A stretch of 60,928 nucleotides of DNA, taken from Clostridia bacterium. GTDB taxonomy: Bacteria; Bacillota; Clostridia; Christensenellales; Aristaeellaceae. Both the position numbers and the translations under genes were made by a program. Positions 35,147-43,121 of the stretch are shown one piece after another. The notes beneath the pieces are model-generated. The model worked only from the letters and a program-made list of their open reading frames with translations. It searched no databases and was not told the origin of the DNA. The first letter of the stretch is position 1. Every line of letters starts with the position of its first letter. Location of the stretch: NCBI GenBank assembly GCA_017550745.1, contig JAFZOG010000140.1, positions 1-60,928 on the forward strand, written 5' to 3'.

Positions 35147-36639
35147 AGGCACTCCTTGTATTTGAGACGCAGCCTTTGTTTCCAATCAGCTTTCGCCTGA
35201 AACACCCGCTCGGTTTCGCTGAGGAAATCAAGCGCCTGCCGCCGTGCGTCCTCCCGCAGGGAATGGCCGCTGTATAGCGCTTCTTCAAAGAGCTTCGCGC
35301 AAGCGAAAAACCGGTCCGCATAGCCCTTGTCCATCTGTATGGAGAGATGCTCCGTCCATGCGCGGTAAGGCAGATTGCCCGCGTCTTTGCCCATCGATTC
35401 AAGCCACCTGACTGCCTGCTGAAAAACCGCGCAGACAGCCTCGTTGACAGAATCGGACTGAAATGCTTTTCGCGCGTCCAGGCTCTTTTTTCGCCGGACG
35501 TTAAGCAGCAGAAACGGCAGGAAGGGAAGGGCCACCACCGCGACAGTCAGCAGGAGAAGCAGGGCGATTTTCATATAATTGACCCAATCGGGCATGGAAA
35601 CCTGTTTCTCTGTGGCGGTCACCAGCCGGTATTCCTTTTCTGTCCGCGCTTTCTGATCTCCTTCCGCCAGGGAGAGCGAATGCGCGCGGCGGGTTTCGTT
35701 TTCCCCAAAGGGCTGCTCAAGCGCTGATTCCGTGACCTGCTGCGCCATCCGGCTGAGCCAGTCCCGCGCTTTTTCGGATGCCTCCTCCGTCGCGCCGTCA
35801 ACGCCGGGCAGGAACAGATGCACGGCAAGAGAAATCACCGCAATAAACGACAGAATCAGAATATACGTTCGCTGCGTACAGGGACGTTTCAGCATCCAGA
35901 GGAGAAAGAGCGCAAACAGGAGGATGTTGACCCATGCGGGAAACGAAAGCCCAAAGTATGCCTGGAAAGCCGCGCATCCGCAGAGCATGCACAGCGCCAA
36001 AAAGCGGCTGCCGGAAACGACGAGGGCCGCCAGCGCTATGGCTGCGATAAAAAGAAGCGCGAGAACAGCTGGCGTTACGGACTGATCTGCCGGAACGGAA
36101 AAAAATGCATATGCGTAAGCGTTCACCGCTTCGCTGGCTGCAAACAAACGGTTCGCCAATGCCTTCGCCCCTTGATGAACGGGAGGGAGAAGGAAAAGCA
36201 GGAGCAAAACAGGAATGCTCACCGCACAACCGATGAGAAGGATCTTTTTCCTATGCCGTTTTTGTGCGGCATCGGGTTCCGCCAGGGCCATTCTTTTCCT
36301 TGCCTCTTCCACTGCCTTTCCGCTTCCCGCCTCCCGAAGCAGCAGCTTTTCCCGCTTGGCGGACAGCTTCCAATGGATCCGGCTGATGGGGTCGCCGGGC
36401 TGGTAATCCCGAATGCCGCCCGGGTCGTCCTCCTCCCGAAACGAAAAAAAGCGGACATTCTGCGTTTCCGCCCGGAGGCTTTTTCCCTTTTCGTCAGACG
36501 AAAACAAAGCTCCGCTGACGAAAGGAATCAGCGGGAGCAGGAATGAGCACAGCGCCACGGTTCTGGTGCCCGTGTTGTTTTCAAAAAAGTACAGGCAGGC
36601 AGCCAATGCGAGCCAGACGCAATAATAGAGTTTGGTCAT
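35137..36639 (-). CDS. Membrane protein combining a reduced DUF58 segment with a DUF4129-like C-terminus
   Basis: A 500-residue protein that starts with two hydrophobic segments and a core DUF58 motif (GGIRDYQPGDPISRIHWKLS, about residues 72-91) but lacks the von Willebrand-like domain that normally follows. Four or five further membrane helices (about 135-270) resemble the TgpA transglutaminase membrane part. An extracytoplasmic segment and a last helix precede a cytoplasmic helical tail (ALYSGHSLREDARRQALDFL) like DUF4129. No transglutaminase Cys-His-Asp triad is visible. The ATG at 36639 overlaps the moxR stop (ATGA). It seems to merge parts usually found in two or three separate genes of MoxR-DUF58-TgpA clusters. 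Confidence 0.72.
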   Translation of the reverse strand: MTKLYYCVWLALAACLYFFENNTGTRTVALCSFLLPLIPFVSGALFSSDEKGKSLRAETQNVRFFSFREEDDPGGIRDYQPGDPISRIHWKLSAKREKLLLREAGSGKAVEEARKRMALAEPDAAQKRHRKKILLIGCAVSIPVLLLLFLLPPVHQGAKALANRLFAASEAVNAYAYAFFSVPADQSVTPAVLALLFIAAIALAALVVSGSRFLALCMLCGCAAFQAYFGLSFPAWVNILLFALFLLWMLKRPCTQRTYILILSFIAVISLAVHLFLPGVDGATEEASEKARDWLSRMAQQVTESALEQPFGENETRRAHSLSLAEGDQKARTEKEYRLVTATEKQVSMPDWVNYMKIALLLLLTVAVVALPFLPFLLLNVRRKKSLDARKAFQSDSVNEAVCAVFQQAVRWLESMGKDAGNLPYRAWTEHLSIQMDKGYADRFFACAKLFEEALYSGHSLREDARRQALDFLSETERVFQAKADWKQRLRLKYKECLWI

Positions 36640-37592
36640 TTTTTCAGCATCCCGATCAATCGGCTGTGACGGTCGGGGGTTTCCACGGTTTTCAGCAGGC
36701 TGCTCAGCACGTCCTCCACCGTTTTCTCTCCCGCTGTTTCCCTGAGGAGCACCCGGTGGGCGCAAACGTCCATAAATACCGCCTGCACGTCGGAGCCGGT
36801 CACGTAATCCCGTCCCGCCAGATAGGCATGGGCCTTCGCCATCCTGTCCAGGAACAGCGCGCCGCGGGGGCTGATGCCGATTTCGATGAACTCGTGCCGG
36901 CGGGAAGCCAGGGTAAGCCTGGTGATGTAATCCAGAATGGCGTCCTTTGCGGTAACTGACCGAACCTCCCGCTGCATGGAAAGCAGCGTTTCCCTGCTGA
37001 GCGCACATTCCACAAGCGCCATGGGATTTTGGCCCTGCCGGTCTCTGAGCATGGCCATCTGCGCTTCGTAATCCGGATAACCCAGGGACAGGCGCACCAG
37101 GAACCGGTCCATCTGGGCGTAGGGGAGAGGCTGGGTGCCGGCCGCGCCGACGCTGTTCTGGGTAGCGATCACCAGGAAGGGCATTTGCAAGGGGTAGGTG
37201 CTGCCGTCCACCGTGACCTGGCGCTCCTCCATGGCCTCCAGCAGTGCGGACTGCGTTTTGCTGGAGGCCCGGTTGATTTCGTCCCCCAGGAGGAGGTTCG
37301 CTTGATTCAGCGCGCCGGGACGATAAATGAACCCGCCGCTTTCCCTGTCCGGCATGGAGAAGCCCACCAGATCGGAGGGCAGCACGTCCGGCGTGAACTG
37401 AACGCGCTGGCAGGACAGCCCCAAGGCGCGGCTCAATGCCATGGCCAGCGTGGTTTTGCCGACGCCTGGCACGTCATCCAGCAGCACATGGCCATCCGCC
37501 AGCAGCGCCAGCAGGATTTTTTCGATCACTGCCCGCTTGCCGGCGATCACTTTTTCGGTTTCAGCGATGACCTTTTCAAGTTCCGGACGCAC
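36636..37592 (-). CDS. MoxR-family AAA+ ATPase
   Basis: A 318-residue chaperone-like ATPase. Walker A (DVPGVGKTTLAMALSR), Walker B (LLLGDEINRASSKTQ), sensor and the C-terminal lid (TLASRRHEFIEIGISPRGAL) are intact. Members assemble or activate partner proteins, often encoded with DUF58 and transglutaminase genes as here. A GTG at 37592 is the likely start, because GGAGGATTCT sits immediately before it; an ATG 12 bp upstream has no good ribosome binding site. Confidence 0.92.
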   Translation of the reverse strand: MRPELEKVIAETEKVIAGKRAVIEKILLALLADGHVLLDDVPGVGKTTLAMALSRALGLSCQRVQFTPDVLPSDLVGFSMPDRESGGFIYRPGALNQANLLLGDEINRASSKTQSALLEAMEERQVTVDGSTYPLQMPFLVIATQNSVGAAGTQPLPYAQMDRFLVRLSLGYPDYEAQMAMLRDRQGQNPMALVECALSRETLLSMQREVRSVTAKDAILDYITRLTLASRRHEFIEIGISPRGALFLDRMAKAHAYLAGRDYVTGSDVQAVFMDVCAHRVLLRETAGEKTVEDVLSSLLKTVETPDRHSRLIGMLKK

Positions 37593-37620
37593 AGAATCCT
37601 CCATCCAGCAGAAAGCACGG

Positions 37621-38484
37621 TTATTTTATGATGATTCGTCCCTGGGCTTCGGCATAAGCGCCGCCGATCACATTGCTCAGTTCCCCGGCAATGTACAGCC
37701 ATACCGCGTCCCGCACCACGGCGGTGGTGATGGTGCTCTTTTCATTGGCGGCGGCGGCTTCCTTGAACATGTAGGAGGAATCCATGCCGTTGAAGTTGGC
37801 GTTGCTGGTAATGACGGCATAGGTGGCTTCCGGGTCGAAGGGCTGGCCGTTCACGTCCTCGACGGTCACGCGGCCCAGGGAAGCGGCCTTGAACCAGTGG
37901 TCGCCGTAGGCTTCGCCCTTGTCATATTCCTTGGCGGTATCCACCGTGTACCGAAGGCCGGACACCTGCATGAAGGAGGCGCAGGCGGCGGTATCCTCGG
38001 TGCAGGGCAGCGCCTGGGATGCGGCTTCCAGGGCTTCCAGCAGCTGGGCGCCGGTCATGTAAACCACAGCCACCTTATTCGGATAGGGCAGCACTTCGGC
38101 CAGCTGTTCAGCGCCGAACTTGCCCGCAGGAACATCCGCCCGCAGGTTACCGCCGTTCCAGAGCGCCACGATGTGATCCGCGTCCGCGTCGATTTGCGTG
38201 TTTCCGGCGGTCACGTCGTCTTCTTCAAAGTATGCGTTGATGGCGCCGGACACCGCGAACCAGCGCAGCGCATCCGTCCACAGGTCGCCCAGATTGGTTT
38301 CGCCTTTGCGGGCGGCGTTGTCAGCGCCGTACAGGACGGCTTCGGCATACGCTTCCAACGAATCGTCCAGCTCGATCACGTTGCCGTGAGCGTCGGTGAA
38401 GGTGGCGGCGAAAGCGTTCGCGGCAGGGCCGCAGCACAGGCACAGAACCAGCGCAAGCACAAGCAGTTTTTCAATCGTTTTCAT
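37621..38484 (-). CDS. Secreted stand-alone 5'-nucleotidase C-terminal-domain protein
   Basis: A 287-residue protein with a signal peptide (MKTIEKLLVLALVLCLCCGP, cleaved near AFA). The rest matches the substrate-binding C-terminal domain of UshA-type 5'-nucleotidases: ETNLGDLWTDALRW, ALWNGGNLRADVPAG, LPYPNKVAVVYMTGAQLLEA and FMQVSGLRYTVD. The N-terminal metallophosphatase domain that carries the catalytic metal ligands is absent, and there is room upstream only for an intergenic region. It may bind nucleotides without hydrolysis, or work with a partner (inference). GGAGGAAAG precedes the ATG. Confidence 0.85.
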   Translation of the reverse strand: MKTIEKLLVLALVLCLCCGPAANAFAATFTDAHGNVIELDDSLEAYAEAVLYGADNAARKGETNLGDLWTDALRWFAVSGAINAYFEEDDVTAGNTQIDADADHIVALWNGGNLRADVPAGKFGAEQLAEVLPYPNKVAVVYMTGAQLLEALEAASQALPCTEDTAACASFMQVSGLRYTVDTAKEYDKGEAYGDHWFKAASLGRVTVEDVNGQPFDPEATYAVITSNANFNGMDSSYMFKEAAAANEKSTITTAVVRDAVWLYIAGELSNVIGGAYAEAQGRIIIK

Positions 38485-38513
38485 GTCTTTCCTCCATTTT
38501 TACATCGTGAAAT

Positions 38514-38555
38514 GAAAAAGACGCCCAAAGCCATCTTTGGATAGCCTGCGGCATC
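38514..38555 (-). terminator. Rho-independent terminator after mnmG
   Basis: On the minus strand CCAAAG-ATGG-CTTTGG, extended by GATGC/GCGTC with mismatches, is followed by TTTTT. It ends the helicase-to-mnmG operon. Confidence 0.7.
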
Positions 38556-38663
38556 TTATGACACCGGCCCTTTGAGGCGCCTTCTATCGGAACGGCCCGC
38601 TTTGGCAAGCCTGCGTACAGCTTGTGCTGACAGCATGTATGCTAACACGAAAAGATATATTTG

Positions 38664-40433
38664 TCAATGCGTTTCCAGCCGTTTCAACCACACCATCAGC
38701 ACGGCGATGTCCGCGGGGTTCACGCCGGGGATGCGGCTGGCCTGGCCCAGGGACACGGGCTGCTGGGATTGCAGCTTTTCCCGCGCTTCCAGGCGCAGGG
38801 CGTCGATTTTCATGTAATCCGTATCCGCGGGTATTTTCGCTTCCTCCATGGCCCGGGCCTGCCTGATCTGGGCCATTTCCTTTTGCAGATAGCCCTCGTA
38901 TTTGATCTGGATCTCCGCCTGCTCCCGCGCGCCTTCGCAGTAGTCCCAGCCTTCTGGCAAGGTGAGCTTTGCTTCCGGGTGGCGCAGCTCTTTTGCTTTC
39001 CCGGTGCCGGACAGGCGCTGGATCAGTTCTTCGGTTTCTTTCTGTTTCCGTTCCGCGCGGCGCAGGCGCTCATCGGAAACCAGGCCGAAGTCCCGCGCCC
39101 GGAAGGTCAGCCTAAGATCGGCGTTGTCCTGCCGCAGAAATAAGCGGTGCTCGGCCCGGCTGGTCATCATGCGGTAGGGCTCGTCCGTGCCCTTGGTGGT
39201 CAGGTCGTCGGCCATCACGCCGATGTACGCCTGGTCCCGGGTGAGCAGGAAGGGTTCCTTCCCCTGGCAGTACAGCCCCGCGTTGATGGCGGCGTAGATC
39301 CCCTGGGCGGCGGCTTCCTCATAGCCGGAGGTGCCGTTGATCTGTCCCGCCAGGTAAAGGCCGGGAATGTGCCGGGCACCCAGATGCGGCGTCAGGGCCA
39401 GCGGGTCGATGCAGTCGTATTCGATGGCGTAGGCCAGGCGGGTCAAAACGCAGCGCTCCAGCCCCGGGATGGTGCGGTACATGGCCCACTGCACATCCTC
39501 CGGCATGGAAGAACTCATGCCCTGAACGTACCATTCGGGGTAGCCGTCCCCCTCCGGCTCCAGAAAAATCTGGTGCCTGTCCTTGTCGGCGAAGCGCACG
39601 ATCTTGGTTTCGATAGAGGGGCAGTAGCGCGCGCCGGTGCCGTTGATCTGGCCCGTGAACATGGGGGCGCGGTGAAGGTTCTGCCGGATGATCTCGTGGG
39701 TGCGCTCGTTGGTCCAAGTCAGGTAGCAGTTGATTTTGTTGGCGGGCGGGGTGTCCGTGAGAAAGGAGAAGGGCGTTACGGGTTCATCGCCGGGCTGCAC
39801 GTCCATTTTGTCAAAGTCGATGCTGTTTTCCGCCACTCGGGCCGGGGTGCCGGTTTTAAAACGGCGGATGGAGAACCCCAGGTCTGCCAGGGATTTGCTC
39901 AGATAATTGGCGGGCATCAGCCCCTGGGGCCCCGCGTCCCACTCCGCTTCGCCGATGATGATGCGGCTTTTGAGATAAACGCCCGTGCATATCACCGCTG
40001 CCCGGCAGGGGATCACGTCGCCCGTCAGGGTTTTGACCCCGGACACTTTCCCGTTCTGCGTCAGGATCTCGGCGGCTTCCCCTTGCCGCAGGGTCAGATG
40101 CTCCTGGCTGAACAAGGTTTTCAGCATCCGCAAATGGTAAGCCCGCTTATCCGCCTGGATGCGCAGGGAATGCACCGCCGGGCCCTTGCCCCGGTTCAGC
40201 ATCCGGCTTTGCAGGGTAATATCGTCCGCCGCCAGCCCCATTTCCCCGCCCAGCGCGTCCACCTCCCGCACCAGGTGCCCCTTGCCCGTGCCCCCGATGG
40301 AGGGATTGCAGGGCATCAGCGCCACGGATTCCAGGTTCAGCGTCAATAAGAGCGTATCCAGCCCCATCCGGGCGCCGCACAGCGCTGCTTCGCATCCCGC
40401 GTGGCCCGCGCCGATGACAACAATGTCTGCCAA
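38664..40433 (-). CDS. mnmG: tRNA uridine-5-carboxymethylaminomethyl modification enzyme MnmG (GidA)
   Basis: With MnmE it installs the cmnm5 group on U34 of some tRNAs, using FAD. The 589-residue protein has the FAD motif [20 protein letters not shown], the [20 protein letters not shown] signature and the two conserved Cys regions ([15 protein letters not shown]). It is a little shorter than the usual ~620 residues. A TTG at 40433 with GGAGGAAC upstream is the start. mnmE and rsmG, the usual partners, are not next to it; it is instead last in the helicase operon. Confidence 0.96.
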   Translation of the reverse strand: MADIVVIGAGHAGCEAALCGARMGLDTLLLTLNLESVALMPCNPSIGGTGKGHLVREVDALGGEMGLAADDITLQSRMLNRGKGPAVHSLRIQADKRAYHLRMLKTLFSQEHLTLRQGEAAEILTQNGKVSGVKTLTGDVIPCRAAVICTGVYLKSRIIIGEAEWDAGPQGLMPANYLSKSLADLGFSIRRFKTGTPARVAENSIDFDKMDVQPGDEPVTPFSFLTDTPPANKINCYLTWTNERTHEIIRQNLHRAPMFTGQINGTGARYCPSIETKIVRFADKDRHQIFLEPEGDGYPEWYVQGMSSSMPEDVQWAMYRTIPGLERCVLTRLAYAIEYDCIDPLALTPHLGARHIPGLYLAGQINGTSGYEEAAAQGIYAAINAGLYCQGKEPFLLTRDQAYIGVMADDLTTKGTDEPYRMMTSRAEHRLFLRQDNADLRLTFRARDFGLVSDERLRRAERKQKETEELIQRLSGTGKAKELRHPEAKLTLPEGWDYCEGAREQAEIQIKYEGYLQKEMAQIRQARAMEEAKIPADTDYMKIDALRLEAREKLQSQQPVSLGQASRIPGVNPADIAVLMVWLKRLETH

Positions 40434-40466
40434 AAGATTGTTCCTCCAGTTGTATCTTGTCTGAAA

Positions 40467-41012
40467 TCAATTGTACACTGCCCGCGCCCCGCCCACATAT
40501 GGCAGCCGGGAATAAGCGCACACCAGATTCGCCTGACCGATCTTCCGTACTTCGCCCCGATAAGGCACAGCTACCGGGCGCAGGTGCATCCCGATCAGGG
40601 TGTCGCCGATGTCCAGCCCGGCATCAGCCTGGACGCGCATCACCAGGCAGGGCTCCTCCATCAGCTTCCACGCCGCCGCGGGCACGCTGCCGCCCGCTTT
40701 GGGCTGGGGGATGGCGCTGACCCGGATGTACCGGTTTTCCTCTGCGGCGAACAGGGGCATGACCAGCGAACGGTTCAGATGCTCGCAGCACTGGAAAATG
40801 GGGACGAACCGCTGTCCACGGCAAACGTCCAATACGGCTTCCGCCACCCATTCCCCGATCTCGGGAGCGCTGGCTTTGCCGATCTGCCCGCCTGCGATTT
40901 CACTGGTGGAGCACCCAATGACGATCTGCGCCCCGGGCTGCAGGCCGCCTGCTTTGGCTAAATCAAGAATCGCTTTTGTTATCTGATCGCAGATGCTTTG
41001 TTTGTCCGTCAT
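40467..41012 (-). CDS. TIGR01440/UPF0340-family protein (YwlG type)
   Basis: A 181-residue conserved protein of unknown function. Family motifs include VIGCSTSEIAGGQIGKAS, FQCCEHLNRSLV and QADAGLDIGDTLIGMHL. The start overlaps the stop of the rRNA methylase gene by 4 bp (ATGA), so expression is coupled. No catalytic role is established for the family. Confidence 0.92.
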   Translation of the reverse strand: MTDKQSICDQITKAILDLAKAGGLQPGAQIVIGCSTSEIAGGQIGKASAPEIGEWVAEAVLDVCRGQRFVPIFQCCEHLNRSLVMPLFAAEENRYIRVSAIPQPKAGGSVPAAAWKLMEEPCLVMRVQADAGLDIGDTLIGMHLRPVAVPYRGEVRKIGQANLVCAYSRLPYVGGARAVYN

Positions 41013-41737
41013 TCTTGTTTCCTCCTGAAAGCGTACATCCCGATGGCGGCCGCAATGGCCAGGTTCAGGGAATCCACCTCGCCGCTGCTGGGGATGCGTA
41101 CGGGCCGGCCTATTTGCTGAAACTCTGCCGGCAGGCCTGCGCCCTCGTTGCCGAAGATCAGGGCGCAGGGATGCGATGCCTTTGCCGCCGCGTCGTCCAT
41201 CTGCACAGCGCCGTCCAGCATGAAGGGATACGCCGCGTGATCAGGATAGCTCTGCCGATATATGGAAAAATCCCCGTACTCCGTCACCCGCAGGGAAAAG
41301 ATGGCCCCCATGCTGGCCCGGACCACCTTGGGGTCGTATACGTCGGCGGCAGGCCGGATGATGGCGATGTCATGATAACCGAACCCCAAAGCGGTTCTCA
41401 GGATCGTGCCAAGATTGCCCTGATCGGAAATGCGGTGAAGCACCACATGGTCGCCCGAAGCGTCGGGCAGCCGGGGCTGCTTTTCAAACACCGCCGCGGC
41501 AAAGCAGTTGTCCTTCCCGGAAATGCGGGCCAGCGCCTTGTCCGCGATTTCGATGCGGATGCGCTTTTCCTCCGCAAGGGAGGTCAGCTTTTTCATGCCC
41601 CCGCTGTCCTGGCCTTTGGATGAAATCAGCAGGCGGCGGACGATTTGGGGCCGCTTGGTCATGCATTCCAGGGAAGGAAACAGCCCCGGCGCGTAAGAAT
41701 AATCCAGTTCCCGGCGGTACGCTTCCAATGAGGGCAT
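41009..41737 (-). CDS. TrmH/SpoU-family RNA 2'-O-methyltransferase
   Basis: Predicted to methylate a ribose in rRNA or tRNA using SAM. The 242-residue protein has the N-terminal substrate-binding part and the knotted SPOUT domain with motif 1 (DQGNLGTILRTALGFGYHDI), motif 2 (LIFGNEGAGLP) and motif 3 (RIPSSGEVDSLNLAIAAAIG). The ATG at 41737 follows AAAGGGTG and is 22 bp after the aldehyde dehydrogenase gene; an ATG 18 bp upstream is possible. Confidence 0.92.
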   Translation of the reverse strand: MPSLEAYRRELDYSYAPGLFPSLECMTKRPQIVRRLLISSKGQDSGGMKKLTSLAEEKRIRIEIADKALARISGKDNCFAAAVFEKQPRLPDASGDHVVLHRISDQGNLGTILRTALGFGYHDIAIIRPAADVYDPKVVRASMGAIFSLRVTEYGDFSIYRQSYPDHAAYPFMLDGAVQMDDAAAKASHPCALIFGNEGAGLPAEFQQIGRPVRIPSSGEVDSLNLAIAAAIGMYAFRRKQE

Positions 41738-41759
41738 GTCAGAGCACCCTTTCAATACG

Positions 41760-43121
41760 CTATTTCAGGAATATCCTGATGAGGTTCAGCTTCTTGTTAT
41801 CGTACGGCGGATACCGCATCGACAGATCCAGCCAGTTTCTTTTCACCACCACAGACTTTTCGTGGGTGAAGGTATCGAAGGAATACTTGCCGTGGTAATG
41901 CCCCATCCCGCTCTGGCCTACGCCGCCGAAGGGCAGGCGGCTGCTGGCGAGATGAATGACGGTATCGTTCACGCATCCGCCGCCGAAGGGGATGGACTGG
42001 AGGATCTTTTCCTTGTTTCTGCCGCTCCGGGTGAACAGGTACAGCGCCAGCGGTTTTTCACGGCTGTTGATTTTCGGAATGATTTCGTCGATTTCCTTGA
42101 AGGTCATCACCGGCAGCACCGGGCCGAAGATTTCCTCCTGCATGATGGGGGATTCCCAGGTGATATCCGTCAGGATGGTGGGCGCGATGCGCTGCCCGTC
42201 GCCGGTGCCGCCGCAGTACACGTTTTCCCCCGCCATCAGGGACATCACCCGGCTGTAGTGCTTTTCATTGATCATTTTGGGCCATTGCAGGCCGTCCAGC
42301 GCGCTGCCGTAAAACTGTTCCCAGCAGGCCTGGATCTGGCGCAGCAGCTTGTCTTTAACTCTCTCATGAACCAGCAGATAGTCCGGCGCCACGCAGGTCT
42401 GCCCTGAATTGATGCCCTTGCCGAACGCGATGCGCCGCGCCGCAACGGGAATATCCGCCGAGGCGTCCACGATGCAGGGGCTTTTGCCGCCCAGTTCCAG
42501 CGTGACCGGCGTCACATACCGCGCGGCTTTTTCCAGCACTGTTTTTCCGACGTTCACGCCGCCGGTAAAGAAAATGTAGTCGAAGCGCTCTTCCAGCAGC
42601 GCCTGGTTTTCCGCCCGTCCTCCCTGGATCACCGCCGCCTGCTCGGGCGGGAAGCAGGCGGACACGAGGCTTTCGATCATCCGGCTGGACGCGGGCGCGT
42701 ATGCGCTGGGCTTGACGATGCAGTGGTTTCCCGCTGCCAGCGCGCCCACCAGCGGATTCATGGTCAGCTGGAAGGGATAGTTCCAGGGGGCCATCACCAG
42801 GACGACGCCGTAGGGCTCCTTCATGATGTAGCTGCGGCTGGGAAACTGGGCCAGGGGCGTATGCACCCGCTTCGGCCTTGCCCAGCGCTTCAGATGGCTG
42901 ACCGTGAAGGATATTTCGGACAGCACCATGCCGATCTCCGTCATGTATGCTTCCTCGGGCCGCTTGCCCAGATCCGCCTGCAGCGCGTCGCAGATCAGGT
43001 TTTCCCGCTGGCGGATGGTGGAATGCAGCGCGTCGAGCTGGTCGATGCGCTCCTCCACATGCAAAGGGCCGGAAGCCAGCAGCGCGGTCCTTTGCAGTTC
43101 AACCAGTTCATGAATGGTCAT
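41760..43121 (-). CDS. Aldehyde dehydrogenase (class 3 / fatty-aldehyde type)
   Basis: NAD(P)-dependent oxidation of an aldehyde to the acid. The 453-residue protein carries the general-base Glu in TLELGGKSP, the catalytic Cys in NSGQTCVAPDY and the FGPVLPV motif. Length matches the short class-3 ALDH group, and a hydrophobic-substrate enzyme is plausible. The ATG follows GGAGGATATG and overlaps the helicase gene by 14 bp. Its role in this RNA/DNA-related operon is not obvious. Confidence 0.93.
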   Translation of the reverse strand: MTIHELVELQRTALLASGPLHVEERIDQLDALHSTIRQRENLICDALQADLGKRPEEAYMTEIGMVLSEISFTVSHLKRWARPKRVHTPLAQFPSRSYIMKEPYGVVLVMAPWNYPFQLTMNPLVGALAAGNHCIVKPSAYAPASSRMIESLVSACFPPEQAAVIQGGRAENQALLEERFDYIFFTGGVNVGKTVLEKAARYVTPVTLELGGKSPCIVDASADIPVAARRIAFGKGINSGQTCVAPDYLLVHERVKDKLLRQIQACWEQFYGSALDGLQWPKMINEKHYSRVMSLMAGENVYCGGTGDGQRIAPTILTDITWESPIMQEEIFGPVLPVMTFKEIDEIIPKINSREKPLALYLFTRSGRNKEKILQSIPFGGGCVNDTVIHLASSRLPFGGVGQSGMGHYHGKYSFDTFTHEKSVVVKRNWLDLSMRYPPYDNKKLNLIRIFLK

